Of a stretch of DNA of 64,000 nucleotides, positions 44,522-52,739 are shown piece after piece. The notes under the pieces were generated by a model. The model did no database searches and was not told the origin of the DNA. It saw nothing but the letters and a program-made list of their open reading frames with translations. The translations under genes were made by a program, and so were the position numbers. Origin of the DNA: an uncultured Oscillospiraceae bacterium (GTDB taxonomy: Bacteria > Bacillota > Clostridia > Oscillospirales > Ruminococcaceae); NCBI GenBank assembly GCA_934481445.1, contig CAKSPC010000005.1, forward strand, positions 3,024 through 67,023, in the 5' to 3' direction. The number at the start of each line of letters is the position of its first letter. Within the stretch, counting starts at the first letter, position 1.

Positions 44522-45886
44522 ATGAAAACAGGTTGTATCATTCTTGCGGGCGGCGCGGGAAAGCGCATGAAATCCGACAAGCCCAAGGTGCTATGCGAGG
44601 TGCTTAAAAAGCCCATGCTCGGCTGGGTGCTGGACGCGGCGGAGAAATTCGGCTTCGACAGGATAGCGGTCGTTACGGGATACAAGCGCGAGCAGACCGA
44701 GGAGTACATAAAATCCCGCGGCGGAAATATCGAGGTGTTCTACCAGCCGGAGCAGAAAGGCACCGGCGACGCGGTGAACTGCGCCATTGACCTCATACGC
44801 GACACCGACCATGTATGCGTGCTCAACGGTGACGCGCCCTTTATCGACGCGGACACCATCAGCGAAGCGCTTACCTGCATGATGACAAGGCGGGCGAATG
44901 CGGTGGTTATCTCCGCCGAGATATCCGACCCGACGGGATACGGCAGGATAATTCGCGAGCGCGGCGGCTTCAGAGCCATCCGCGAACAAAAGGATTGTTC
45001 CCCCGAGGAGGAAAAAATATGCGAGGTAAATAGCGGCGCATACTGGTTCCTTTCCGACCTGCTGGCGGAGGCGCTGCCGAAGCTCCGCGCGGACAACGCC
45101 GCGGGTGAGTATTACCTCACCGACTGCATCGAGCTTCTCGGAAATTCCGCCGCATACCCTAGCGAAAACCCCGATATCGTGCTCGGCGCAAATTCCCGCC
45201 GCGCGCTGTACGAGCTCAACGAGATCGCGAGAAAGCGCGTGCTTTACCGCCTGATGGACGAGGGCGTGGGATTTATCTCCCTCGACGGAATAATCATCTC
45301 CCCCGATGTAAAAATAGGTATGGATACCACAATACTGCCGAACACGGTGATCCTCGGAAAAACCGTCATCGGCGCGAACTGCGAGATAGGCGCGAACAGC
45401 CACATTGAGGACTGCACCATCGGAAACAACGTAATCCTGAACAATGTTCAGGCGTATTCCTCCGCTGTCGAGGACAACGTGAAGATAGGCCCGTTTGCGC
45501 AGCTCCGCCCCGGAACGACGATAAGAAAGGGCGTTAAGATAGGCGACTTCGTCGAGATAAAGAACAGCGACATCGGAGAGAACACCGCCGTGGCGCACCT
45601 TACCTACCTCGGGGACAGCACCGTCGGCAGGGGTGTAAACTTCGGCTGCGGCTGCGTCACTGCGAACTACGACGGCATCAACAAATACCGTACCGAAATA
45701 GGCGACCACGCGTTCATCGGCTGCAACACCAACCTCATCGCCCCCGTAAAGGTCGGGGAGAACGCCACCACCGCCGCAGGCTCGACCATAACCAAGGAAG
45801 TCCCCGCGAATTCCCTCGCGGTGGAGCGCGGGCAGGTTCGCGTTATAGAAAACTGGGGCAAGAACGCCCTGCGGAAGAAAAAGTAA
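44522..45886 (+). CDS. glmU: Bifunctional GlmU (UDP-GlcNAc synthesis)
   Basis: The ATG at 44522 follows AAAGAGG; 454 residues. N-terminal uridylyltransferase: LAGGAGKRMKSDKPKVL, QPEQKGTGDAV and LNGDAPF. C-terminal left-handed beta-helix with hexapeptide repeats and the acetyltransferase segment AHLTYLGDSTVG, then NYDG and the K-x-R-T-E-I-GDHAFIG segment. The enzyme acetylates glucosamine-1-phosphate and couples it to UTP to give UDP-GlcNAc for cell wall. An extended upstream reading exists but lies antisense to the PH-domain gene. A TATAAT at 44476-44481 may be the -10 box. Confidence 0.96.
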   Translation: MKTGCIILAGGAGKRMKSDKPKVLCEVLKKPMLGWVLDAAEKFGFDRIAVVTGYKREQTEEYIKSRGGNIEVFYQPEQKGTGDAVNCAIDLIRDTDHVCVLNGDAPFIDADTISEALTCMMTRRANAVVISAEISDPTGYGRIIRERGGFRAIREQKDCSPEEEKICEVNSGAYWFLSDLLAEALPKLRADNAAGEYYLTDCIELLGNSAAYPSENPDIVLGANSRRALYELNEIARKRVLYRLMDEGVGFISLDGIIISPDVKIGMDTTILPNTVILGKTVIGANCEIGANSHIEDCTIGNNVILNNVQAYSSAVEDNVKIGPFAQLRPGTTIRKGVKIGDFVEIKNSDIGENTAVAHLTYLGDSTVGRGVNFGCGCVTANYDGINKYRTEIGDHAFIGCNTNLIAPVKVGENATTAAGSTITKEVPANSLAVERGQVRVIENWGKNALRKKK

Positions 45887-45898
45887 CGGAGGAAGCAT

Positions 45899-46417
45899 AT
45901 GAAGGCTCTGGTGGTTGTTGATTATCAGGTGGATTTTGTGAACGGCGCCCTTGGCTTCGCGGGGGCGGAGAAGCTTGAACCCATTATTCTCGAAAAGATA
46001 GAAAACTGCCGCAGAAACGGCGGTCAGGTGATTTTCACGCTGGATACCCACGGCGAAAACTACCTTGAAACCGCCGAGGGCAGGCAGCTTCCGATACCGC
46101 ACTGCGTCGACGGCACGGCGGGACATAAGCTTTTCGGAAAGATCGCGCAGGCGGTGCGGGAGGAGGACATCGTAATTAAAAAGCCGTCCTTCGGCTCGCT
46201 GGAGCTTGCCGACCTGCTTAAAAAATGCGGCTTCGCCGAGGTGGAGCTATGCGGACTTGTAACAGATATCTGCGTTATCTCGAACGCGATCATCGCCAAG
46301 GCGGCGCTGCCCGAAAGCGTCGTTACAGTGGGCGGGAATGCCTGTGCCTGCGCAGACCCCGCGGCGCATGAAAGGGCGCTGGCGGTTATGAAGGGCGTTC
46401 AGATAAACGTCATATAA
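45899..46417 (+). CDS. pncA: Nicotinamidase-like isochorismatase-family hydrolase
   Basis: 172 residues. The catalytic triad of the family is visible: Asp in VVDYQVDF, Lys in IKKPSFG and Cys in GLVTDICVISN; metal-site candidates are in TLDTHGENY and IPHC. Genomic context is decisive: it is 27 bases before nicotinate phosphoribosyltransferase, and converting nicotinamide to nicotinate would supply that enzyme. It is shorter than classical PncA, so other amide substrates remain possible. GGAGG precedes the ATG. Confidence 0.82.
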   Translation: MKALVVVDYQVDFVNGALGFAGAEKLEPIILEKIENCRRNGGQVIFTLDTHGENYLETAEGRQLPIPHCVDGTAGHKLFGKIAQAVREEDIVIKKPSFGSLELADLLKKCGFAEVELCGLVTDICVISNAIIAKAALPESVVTVGGNACACADPAAHERALAVMKGVQINVI

Positions 46418-46444
46418 AAAGGCTGTAAAAAGGGGAGAAGTACA

Positions 46445-47890
46445 ATGATAAACGAACAGAACTGCACCATGCTCTGCGATTTTTATCAGCTCACAATGGG
46501 CAACGGTTACTACAAAACAAGTCACGCGAACCGTATTGCGTATTTCGATGTGTTTTTCAGGCGCATTCCCGACGGCGGCGGATATGCCGTCTGCGCGGGA
46601 CTGGAACAAGTCATGAATTACATCGAGGGGCTTCATTTCAGCGAGGAGGACATCGCCTACCTGCGCACCAAAGGCATTTTTGACGAGGGATTTCTTGATT
46701 ATCTGCGGAATTTCAGGTTCGAGGGCGACATTTACGCCATCCCCGAGGGAACTCCCGTTTTCCCGTATGAGCCGCTTATCACCGTCCGCGCCCCCGCGAT
46801 ACAGGCGCAGCTCATTGAAACCATGCTGCTTCTGCTGACAAATCATCAGTCGCTCATCGCCACCAAGGCGAGCAGGATAGTCCGCGCGGCGCAGGGAAGA
46901 GCCGTATCGGAATTCGGCTCAAGGCGAGCGCAGGGCGCCAGCGGCGCGGTGCTCGGCGCAAGGGCGGCGTACATCGGCGGCTGCGCGGGTACTGCCTGCG
47001 TTCTCGCGGACGAGATGTATCACGTCCCCGCCACGGGAACAATGGCGCACAGCTGGGTGCAGATGTTCGACAGCGAGCTTGAAGCATTCGAGGAATACTG
47101 CCGGATTTACCCGAATGGCGCTGTTCTGCTTGTGGATACCTACAACGTGCTGAAATCCGGAGTGCCGAATGCAATAAAGGCGTTTGATAACATTCTGAAG
47201 CCGCTCGGCGCGCGCCCCGCGGGCATACGCCTTGATTCGGGCGATATCGCGTATCTCTCCGCCGAGGCAAGAAAAATGCTGGACGAAGCGGGCTACCCCG
47301 ACTGCAAGATAGTAGCCTCCAACAGCCTTGACGAGCACATCATAACCGACCTGCTGCGGCAGGACGCGCAGATAGATCTTTTCGGAGTCGGCGAGCGGCT
47401 CATAACCGCTTCCAGCGAGCCTGTTTTCGGCGGAGTGTACAAGCTTGCCGCCACGGAGGAAAACGGCGTCATCACCCCGAAAATAAAGATCAGCGAAAAC
47501 GTTGCGAAGATAACCAACCCGCACTACAAGAAGCTTTACCGACTTTACGACAACAAAACCGGCAAGGCGGAGGCGGACCTGCTGTGCGTCCACGATGAAG
47601 TTATCGACGACACGAAGCCGCTGGAGATATTCGACCCCGACTTTACATGGAAGAGAAAGACCCTCACGGATTTCACCGCAAAGGAGCTTCAGGTGCCCGT
47701 ATTCATCGGCGGAAAGCGGGTTTACGATTCCCCCGCGATAGACGACATACGAAATCACTGCTCCGAGCAGCTTGAGACCCTGTGGAAATCCGTTCTGCGG
47801 TTTGAAAATCCGCACAGATACTACGTCGACCTTTCGCAGAAGCTCTGGGATATCAAGCACGAGCTGCTTTCAAACGGGGGTAAGACCTGA
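46445..47890 (+). CDS. pncB: Nicotinate phosphoribosyltransferase
   Basis: 481 residues with family segments MLCDFYQLTMGNGY at the N-terminus, SEFGSRRAQG, GTMAHSWVQMF, the GIRLDSGDIAYLS centre and FGVGERLITA. It joins nicotinate and PRPP to make nicotinate mononucleotide in NAD salvage. It forms an operon with the pncA-like gene before it. Its stop overlaps the next start (TGATG). Confidence 0.95.
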   Translation: MINEQNCTMLCDFYQLTMGNGYYKTSHANRIAYFDVFFRRIPDGGGYAVCAGLEQVMNYIEGLHFSEEDIAYLRTKGIFDEGFLDYLRNFRFEGDIYAIPEGTPVFPYEPLITVRAPAIQAQLIETMLLLLTNHQSLIATKASRIVRAAQGRAVSEFGSRRAQGASGAVLGARAAYIGGCAGTACVLADEMYHVPATGTMAHSWVQMFDSELEAFEEYCRIYPNGAVLLVDTYNVLKSGVPNAIKAFDNILKPLGARPAGIRLDSGDIAYLSAEARKMLDEAGYPDCKIVASNSLDEHIITDLLRQDAQIDLFGVGERLITASSEPVFGGVYKLAATEENGVITPKIKISENVAKITNPHYKKLYRLYDNKTGKAEADLLCVHDEVIDDTKPLEIFDPDFTWKRKTLTDFTAKELQVPVFIGGKRVYDSPAIDDIRNHCSEQLETLWKSVLRFENPHRYYVDLSQKLWDIKHELLSNGGKT

Positions 47891-49083
47891 TGCTGCGGGA
47901 AACGGTGGAGTATTTCGGGCATAACGTCAGCGCGAGGTATCAGGCGGGGAAATTCTGCGGGTTTGCGCCTGCGGAGTCCACAGCGGGGTTTATCGACACA
48001 TCCCCCGCGATGGACGGCAGCCGCGGGATAGCTTTCCTGTGCGATATGCTGCGGGTGAATACCGACGGTACGGTGCGGCAGGAGTACTATTCGGACATCA
48101 GCGAAGTCACGGTGATAAGAAGCTACGAAAGCGCATTCGACGACGAGCTTTCCATACACGGAAACGGTGAGATACGCATAAGCGACATATCCCTCAACAA
48201 GCCTTTTCTGAAGCAGCTTATCGACACGCTGGTGCGGCAGTATTCCGCCATGACGGACGAGGAGCGGGAGCGCGAATGCGCCGAATGCACCGAGTATGCC
48301 GCAGGGCGGTTTTCGGGGGAGATAATCCGCGAAAAACAGCCCGTCGCCGTCCCGGATATTTCGGAGAAACCCGCCGAGCAGACGGAGAATACTCCCGCAG
48401 AGGAGAAACCCGCCGGGCAGGCGGTGATCATCCCCGAGAAAGAGCAAGCCGCAGAGGATATCGCGGAGCAGTCCGCAATTCAGCCCGAAGCGGAAAATCA
48501 GCCCGACATGACATCGGACGAGCTTGACGACCTGCTTGAAGAAGAGGACATCAGCGGGCTTTCCACCGAGGAGCAGCTTTCGCTGCTGCGAAGTTCGATA
48601 GACGAGATAAATTCCCCCGCCGAAACGACTGCGGAGGAAGCAGAGAAAATCCCCGCGGAGGAAACCAAGCCCGCCCTTACAAAAGAGCCCGAGTCCGACG
48701 ATATCTACATTGAGGCCAGCGCAAAGCTCCGCGAGATATGCGAGAGCGGAAGGCTGTCCATGGAGCAGATAGAGGGCGCGCTGCGCGAAAATCTCCTTTC
48801 GGCGGCGGACGCTTTCACGGAAATAACCTCCTGCTGCGGGATACCGCCGCAGCTTTCCGAAAGGATATTGCTGCTGAAAAAGGCGGCGGACGGGCTGGAT
48901 AAGTATTTTGAGCTAGGCGAGGATATCGCGGCGAGGGCGATGTTTTTCATGCTGTATCAGATGCTTTCCTACTCGGACAGGCTGGCGGAAACGGAGGAAA
49001 CAAAGGAGCGGCTCAACGGCTTTTTCAGAAGATGGGGGCCGTCGGGTATAACCCTCTCGATGCTTGACAGAGGAATACGCTGA
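47890..49083 (+). CDS. Unknown protein with acidic low-complexity middle
   Basis: 397 residues, start overlapping the pncB stop by one base. Residues 1-120 look globular and beta-rich (GFAPAESTAGFID, IRSYESAFDDELSIHG, then a helix FLKQLIDTLV), in the manner of a PH-like domain. Residues about 130-275 are Glu/Pro/Ala-rich and probably disordered. The C-terminal 120 residues are helical (SAKLREICESGRLSMEQIEGAL). No signal peptide. I recognise no family. Coupling to NAD-salvage and a thiolation enzyme does not suggest a clear role. Confidence 0.7.
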   Translation: MLRETVEYFGHNVSARYQAGKFCGFAPAESTAGFIDTSPAMDGSRGIAFLCDMLRVNTDGTVRQEYYSDISEVTVIRSYESAFDDELSIHGNGEIRISDISLNKPFLKQLIDTLVRQYSAMTDEERERECAECTEYAAGRFSGEIIREKQPVAVPDISEKPAEQTENTPAEEKPAGQAVIIPEKEQAAEDIAEQSAIQPEAENQPDMTSDELDDLLEEEDISGLSTEEQLSLLRSSIDEINSPAETTAEEAEKIPAEETKPALTKEPESDDIYIEASAKLREICESGRLSMEQIEGALRENLLSAADAFTEITSCCGIPPQLSERILLLKKAADGLDKYFELGEDIAARAMFFMLYQMLSYSDRLAETEETKERLNGFFRRWGPSGITLSMLDRGIR

Positions 49084-49091
49084 GGTAAGAT

Positions 49092-49826
49092 ATGCAGAAA
49101 ATTTTAGGATACATAAGGCGAGCCTGTCAGGAATTCGACCTTATTCAGGACGGCGACAGGATAGCTGTCGGAGTTTCGGGCGGAAAGGACAGCATGGTGC
49201 TGCTGGCAGGACTGGCGCTTATGCGGCGGTTTTACGAAAAGAAGTACGACGTTGTGGCGATAACCCTCGACCCTCGCTTCGGCGGAAAGGAAACCGACTA
49301 CACTCCCGTCGCGAAACTGTGCGAAAAACTCGGGGTGGAATATCACCTTATAAGGACGGACATCGGCGAGATAGTTTTCGATATAAGAAAAGAGCCGAAT
49401 CCCTGCTCGCTCTGCGCGAAAATGCGCCGTGGAGCGCTCCACGACGCGGCAAAGGCGGCGGGGTGCAATAAGCTGGCGCTCGGCCACAACAACGACGACG
49501 CCATCGAAACCTTCATTATGAATCTTTTTCAGGAGGGCAGGATAGGCTGCTTTGCGCCGATAACCTACCTTTCGAGAAAGGACATAACGCTGATACGTCC
49601 GCTGGTGCTTGCACCGGAATATGCAGTTATGTCCTGCGCCCGCAGGAATAATTTCGAGATAGTGAAATCCAAATGCCCCGCGGACAAAAAGACCACTCGG
49701 CAGACCACAAAGGAATTTCTCGCCGACCTCGAGCACAAAAACAAGGGGATAAAGCAGCGCATTTTCGGCGCGATGAGAAAAGCGGGGATAGACCGCTGGG
49801 GTTATCGGGAGGATAACGATAAATGA
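49092..49826 (+). CDS. TtcA-like PP-loop tRNA thiolation enzyme
   Basis: 244 residues. PP-loop VGVSGGKDSM near residue 28, CSLCAKMRRGAL with a CxxC pair near residue 103, GHNNDDAIETFIMNLF, and a later single Cys in VKSKCPADKKTTRQ. This order matches the TtcA/TtuA group, which activates a tRNA base with ATP and inserts sulfur through a [4Fe-4S] cluster; TtcA acts on cytidine 32. The target base here is uncertain. It overlaps the next start by four bases (ATGA). Confidence 0.88.
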   Translation: MQKILGYIRRACQEFDLIQDGDRIAVGVSGGKDSMVLLAGLALMRRFYEKKYDVVAITLDPRFGGKETDYTPVAKLCEKLGVEYHLIRTDIGEIVFDIRKEPNPCSLCAKMRRGALHDAAKAAGCNKLALGHNNDDAIETFIMNLFQEGRIGCFAPITYLSRKDITLIRPLVLAPEYAVMSCARRNNFEIVKSKCPADKKTTRQTTKEFLADLEHKNKGIKQRIFGAMRKAGIDRWGYREDNDK

Positions 49827-50368
49827 AAAACGTAAAGCTTAACAAAAAGACCGCAAAGAAACCCGAAAAGGAGCCGTTCTACTTTTTCGTAAAGGATCAG
49901 GGCGAGGGCGCCGCAAGGGTAATTGTAATAATACTTAAAATACTGGAACTTATCATCACGTCGATATTCGCGCTGTGCCTTGGCATATTCGCGCCGCTGA
50001 CGATACTGCTTGACCTTGACATAACCGACCCTATAAGCCAGACTGCCGCGATACTCTGGATGGTAACATCCGTTGTATATATAATAGGAACATTCGTTGT
50101 CATGCTCGGGCACTCCCGCATTGCAAGCGGGATACACCTGCTCGGCGCGGCGGGAACGCTCGTGACATATTATAATTATATGGTGATGTTCGCGGACGTG
50201 CCCGACAACAATGGTCCGTCGGTGCTGTATATGCCCTGCCTGTTCCTTACAGTGCTGACGCTTGTTATAATGCTGCTTATCAACCTGCCGAAGTGGCTGG
50301 AAAGACGCGCCGCAAAGGAACAGGCGGTGGCGCCGTCTATCCTTGCCCGTGACGAAAAGGAGGACTGA
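49823..50368 (+). CDS. Four-TM membrane protein, hypothetical
   Basis: 181 residues, start overlapping the previous stop. A basic N-terminus (KNVKLNKKTAKKPEKE) precedes four hydrophobic segments near residues 37-60, 73-95, 100-115 and 135-155, with an acidic tail. No family recognised. The tight overlap with the TtcA-like gene and the two-base gap to uridine phosphorylase place it in one operon. Function unknown. Confidence 0.65.
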   Translation: MKNVKLNKKTAKKPEKEPFYFFVKDQGEGAARVIVIILKILELIITSIFALCLGIFAPLTILLDLDITDPISQTAAILWMVTSVVYIIGTFVVMLGHSRIASGIHLLGAAGTLVTYYNYMVMFADVPDNNGPSVLYMPCLFLTVLTLVIMLLINLPKWLERRAAKEQAVAPSILARDEKED

Positions 50369-50370
50369 CT

Positions 50371-51159
50371 ATGGCTTCTATCATCAACGAGGGAGTACGT
50401 TTTCATCTGAAAATTAAGAACGGCGACGTGGGAAGATATGTAATTCTCCCCGGCGACCCCGGGCGCGTGCCGCTTATCGCGCAGCATCTAGAGAATGCGG
50501 TGCAGATAGCTTCCAACCGCGAATACAATGTCTACACGGGATATCTCGACGGCGTTAAGGTGAGCGTGTGCTCCACGGGAATAGGCGGCCCCTCCGCCGC
50601 GATAGCTGTTGAGGAGCTGATAATGAGCGGCGCGGATACTTTCATCCGCGTAGGAACAAGCGGTGGAATTGATTTAAAGGTAGTGGGCGGCGACCTGCTT
50701 GTCGCCAGCGCCGCAATTCGCAGCGAGGGCACCAGCCACGAATATATCCCGGATGATTACCCCGCAGTGGCGGATTTCGAGGTAGTCGGCGCGCTGAAAG
50801 CATCCGGGGACGAACTTTCCACCGACGAGGACGGAAACCGCTGCCATGTCGGAGTGGTGCACAGCAAGGATAACTTTTACGGCGAGATCGACCCGAATAA
50901 TACCGCGGTCGCGCCGAAGCTGAATGCCGCGTGGGAGGGCTATGCGAAGTGCGGCTGCCTTACCAGCGAGATGGAAGCGGCGGCGATATTCTCCGTGGCT
51001 ATTTTAAGGCACGTCCGTGCGGGTGCGGTGTTGACGGCGCTGTGGAATGTCGAGCGTACCAATGCGGGGCTTCCGGATAAGAATTGCGAGAGCAGCGAGC
51101 GTGCGATAAAGTGCGCTGTCGGTGCGGTGAGAAAGCTTATCGCGCGGGACGCGAAGTAA
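50371..51159 (+). CDS. udp: Uridine phosphorylase
   Basis: 262 residues of the NP-I nucleoside phosphorylase family: phosphate site GDPGRVPLIAQHL, the STGIGGPSAAIAVEEL motif, FIRVGTSGGID and the substrate-binding SEMEAAAIFSV. The SEMEAA form and the overall length fit uridine phosphorylase, which converts uridine and phosphate to uracil and ribose-1-phosphate. The GDPGR motif also occurs in PNP relatives, so some breadth is possible. Last gene of the run starting at pncA; a palindromic element follows the stop by 14 bases. Confidence 0.92.
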   Translation: MASIINEGVRFHLKIKNGDVGRYVILPGDPGRVPLIAQHLENAVQIASNREYNVYTGYLDGVKVSVCSTGIGGPSAAIAVEELIMSGADTFIRVGTSGGIDLKVVGGDLLVASAAIRSEGTSHEYIPDDYPAVADFEVVGALKASGDELSTDEDGNRCHVGVVHSKDNFYGEIDPNNTAVAPKLNAAWEGYAKCGCLTSEMEAAAIFSVAILRHVRAGAVLTALWNVERTNAGLPDKNCESSERAIKCAVGAVRKLIARDAK

Positions 51160-51172
51160 AGCAGGATGATTG

Positions 51173-51453
51173 AAATTTCCGCGTAGCGTATTGAAAGTTT
51201 CGCTCAAGCCTTTTTAGTTTACGCCAAAATCAAGGCATATGCAACATCTGCAACATATCTGTTGGCGTAAACTTAAGGCTTGCGGGTCAAGGGCAGCGCC
51301 CTTGTCTGCCGTTAGACACGCGCTACGCGCTTAGTCTCGCAGACGGCGAAACTCCCCACGACTTCCAAAGCGCTAAAGGGGATATGGGGGAAAAACAAGA
51401 GTTTTCCCCCCATAGTCTATTTCAAATTACTGCCGTTTAAACTTTCCGATGAA
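51173..51453 (+). repeat. Modular palindromic intergenic element, family 2 copy B
   Basis: About 281 bp starting with AAATTTCCGCGTAGCGTATT, identical to copy A at 21878. Its middle differs completely: a long hairpin AAGCCTT...AGTTTACGCCAA / TTGGCGTAAACT...AAGGCTT, CAAGGGC/GCCCTTG and GTCTGC/GCAGAC with GCGC/GCGC. The last hairpin (TATGGGGG...CCCCCATA) and the CTGCCGTTT tail again match copy A. It lies directly after the udp stop. Confidence 0.82.
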
Positions 51454-51499
51454 CTGAATTACTCGATTTGGCGAGGAAATATTTTAGCCAAACACACAA

Positions 51500-52077
51500 C
51501 AAAAGTCCCCGTTCTGCACGGGGACTTTATATATTCAGTTGTTAAAACTTCAGTACATTGGTTTATACCGCCTTATAGAATTTGTAAACAAAATCTATTC
51601 GGACATCGGACTCAATCCTTTCGCAAATTAGTTCCATTCCTGCTGACTGCTGCGTACATTAGAATCACCTGATTTCAAGAAGTCGGGACGATATATGTAA
51701 ACGCATAAGCGGTAAAGAATTCATCTGCGGCTTGCCTGCGTCCGTGATAACGGGTCAAACGCCCTGTTTCAGCGGATTTTGCATTTACGGGGTAAGACAG
51801 GAACCCATGCAAATCATCGTCGGTAAGGTTTTACGGACGGTCGGCGGAATGCGACTCCGCAGATGAGTAAGACTGTTCTTCAGTGTTTTCCATTGGACTC
51901 GCTTCCTTTCTGCTTAAAGCTTGATTTGTTGAGTTGAAGGCCATCGGACTGACATGCCCGTGACGGGTGATCATCTACCCATCGGAATGAACCCCTTTCG
52001 TGAATTCGGTAGGAGAAACTTTGCTGAGGTGACGATCGCTTATTGTGATCATCGGCTGTATCCGTTTCTCTTTCCTT
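51500..52077 (-). ncRNA. Candidate large structured non-coding RNA (about 580 nt)
   Basis: The region has a minus-strand promoter at 52112-52084 and ends in a terminator hairpin at 51502-51528, with no convincing gene between. Nested helices on the minus strand include GAGAAAC/GTTTCTC (52070-52064 with 52019-52013) enclosing GATGATC/GATCGTC (52053-52047 with 52037-52031); TTTGCAT/ATGCAAA (51813-51807 with 51784-51778) enclosing GGGT/ACCC; CTACC/GGTAG; CCCG/CGGG; GCGT/ACGC enclosing CCG/CGG. Short reading frames are broken by stops. Length and setting are compatible with large bacterial RNA classes such as ROOL, but I cannot match it to one from sequence alone. Confidence 0.5.
51501..51530. 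terminator. Bidirectional terminator hairpin
   Basis: AAAGTCCCCG / CGGGGACTTT, a perfect 10-bp stem with a 7-base loop. T-rich on both sides (TTTATATATT on plus, TTTTGTTGTGT on minus). Confidence 0.75.
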
Positions 52078-52083
52078 GACTAT

Positions 52084-52112
52084 ATAATACCACAATTATT
52101 CGTCAAAGTCAA
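52084..52112 (-). promoter_or_regulatory. Promoter of the candidate large RNA
   Basis: On the minus strand TTGACT (52112-52107) and TATTAT (52089-52084) with a 17-base spacer; a second overlapping TTGACG starts six bases further on. Confidence 0.7.
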
Positions 52113-52229
52113 TAGTTTTTGTTGAAAAAGCGGCTGTCAGTTTGTATAACTTTTCGGAACGACTTTTGTTGAAACTAATGATAATTGCTTAAAAATGCGC
52201 CCTGACACCTAATTTTCATAAAATTCCTC

Positions 52230-52258
52230 TTGACATTGTCACGTTCATGGTGTAAAAT
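52230..52258 (+). promoter_or_regulatory. Promoter of the DUF1292 gene
   Basis: TTGACA (52230) and TAAAAT (52253) with a 17-base spacer, 48 bases before the ATG. Confidence 0.8.
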
Positions 52259-52306
52259 ATATTTACAAGCGCGGCTGATATTCGCGCGACGAAAGGATAC
52301 ACGAAT

Positions 52307-52627
52307 ATGGCTGAAAATAACGATATCACACTTGACGAGGACGAGGGCATCATCGAGCTCGAGGACGAAGAGGGCAATGTCACCCGCTTTGAATTCGTAG
52401 ACAGGCTCGAGCAGAACGGCACCGTTTATTATGCACTTGTTCCCGCCGATTACGACGAGGACGAGGGCGCTTCCGAGTTCGTCGTTTTAAAGGAAACGGT
52501 TATCGACGGCGAGGAAATGCTCGCGACCGTCGACGACGATGACGAATACCAGTCCATCGGCGAGCTGTTTCTTCAGAGATTTGCAGAGCTTCCCGAACTT
52601 GATATGGAAGGCTTTGACGAAGTCTGA
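52307..52627 (+). CDS. DUF1292 family acidic protein
   Basis: 106 residues, very acidic. The core IELEDEEGNVTRFEFVDRLEQNGTVYYALVP is the DUF1292 pattern, a small beta-rich domain found throughout Firmicutes, often near ruvX and IreB genes (not seen here). No signal peptide or membrane segment. GAAAGG lies ten bases before the ATG. Function is unknown. A hairpin with 10-bp stem (CGATAATATT/AATATTATCG) follows the stop but lacks a T-run. Confidence 0.88.
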   Translation: MAENNDITLDEDEGIIELEDEEGNVTRFEFVDRLEQNGTVYYALVPADYDEDEGASEFVVLKETVIDGEEMLATVDDDDEYQSIGELFLQRFAELPELDMEGFDEV

Positions 52628-52739
52628 ACCGTAAATTACCGATAATATTCCGCGCGGAAGCGCCGATAATATTATCGTGAAAAGTCTTACTGCCTTGTAA
52701 ATTACCGCTTTCGGTAATGCGCTTATGTGTGCTACTATA

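Noticed and set aside
51662-51896. Minus-strand frame of 20 codons, a TAA stop and about 50 more codons in the same frame
   Set aside because: It could be a broken small gene, but it lies inside the candidate structured RNA, overlaps helices, and the residues match no family I know.
51880-52095. 71-codon minus-strand frame at the 5' end of the candidate RNA
   Set aside because: It would start at or before the predicted transcript start and has no ribosome binding site.
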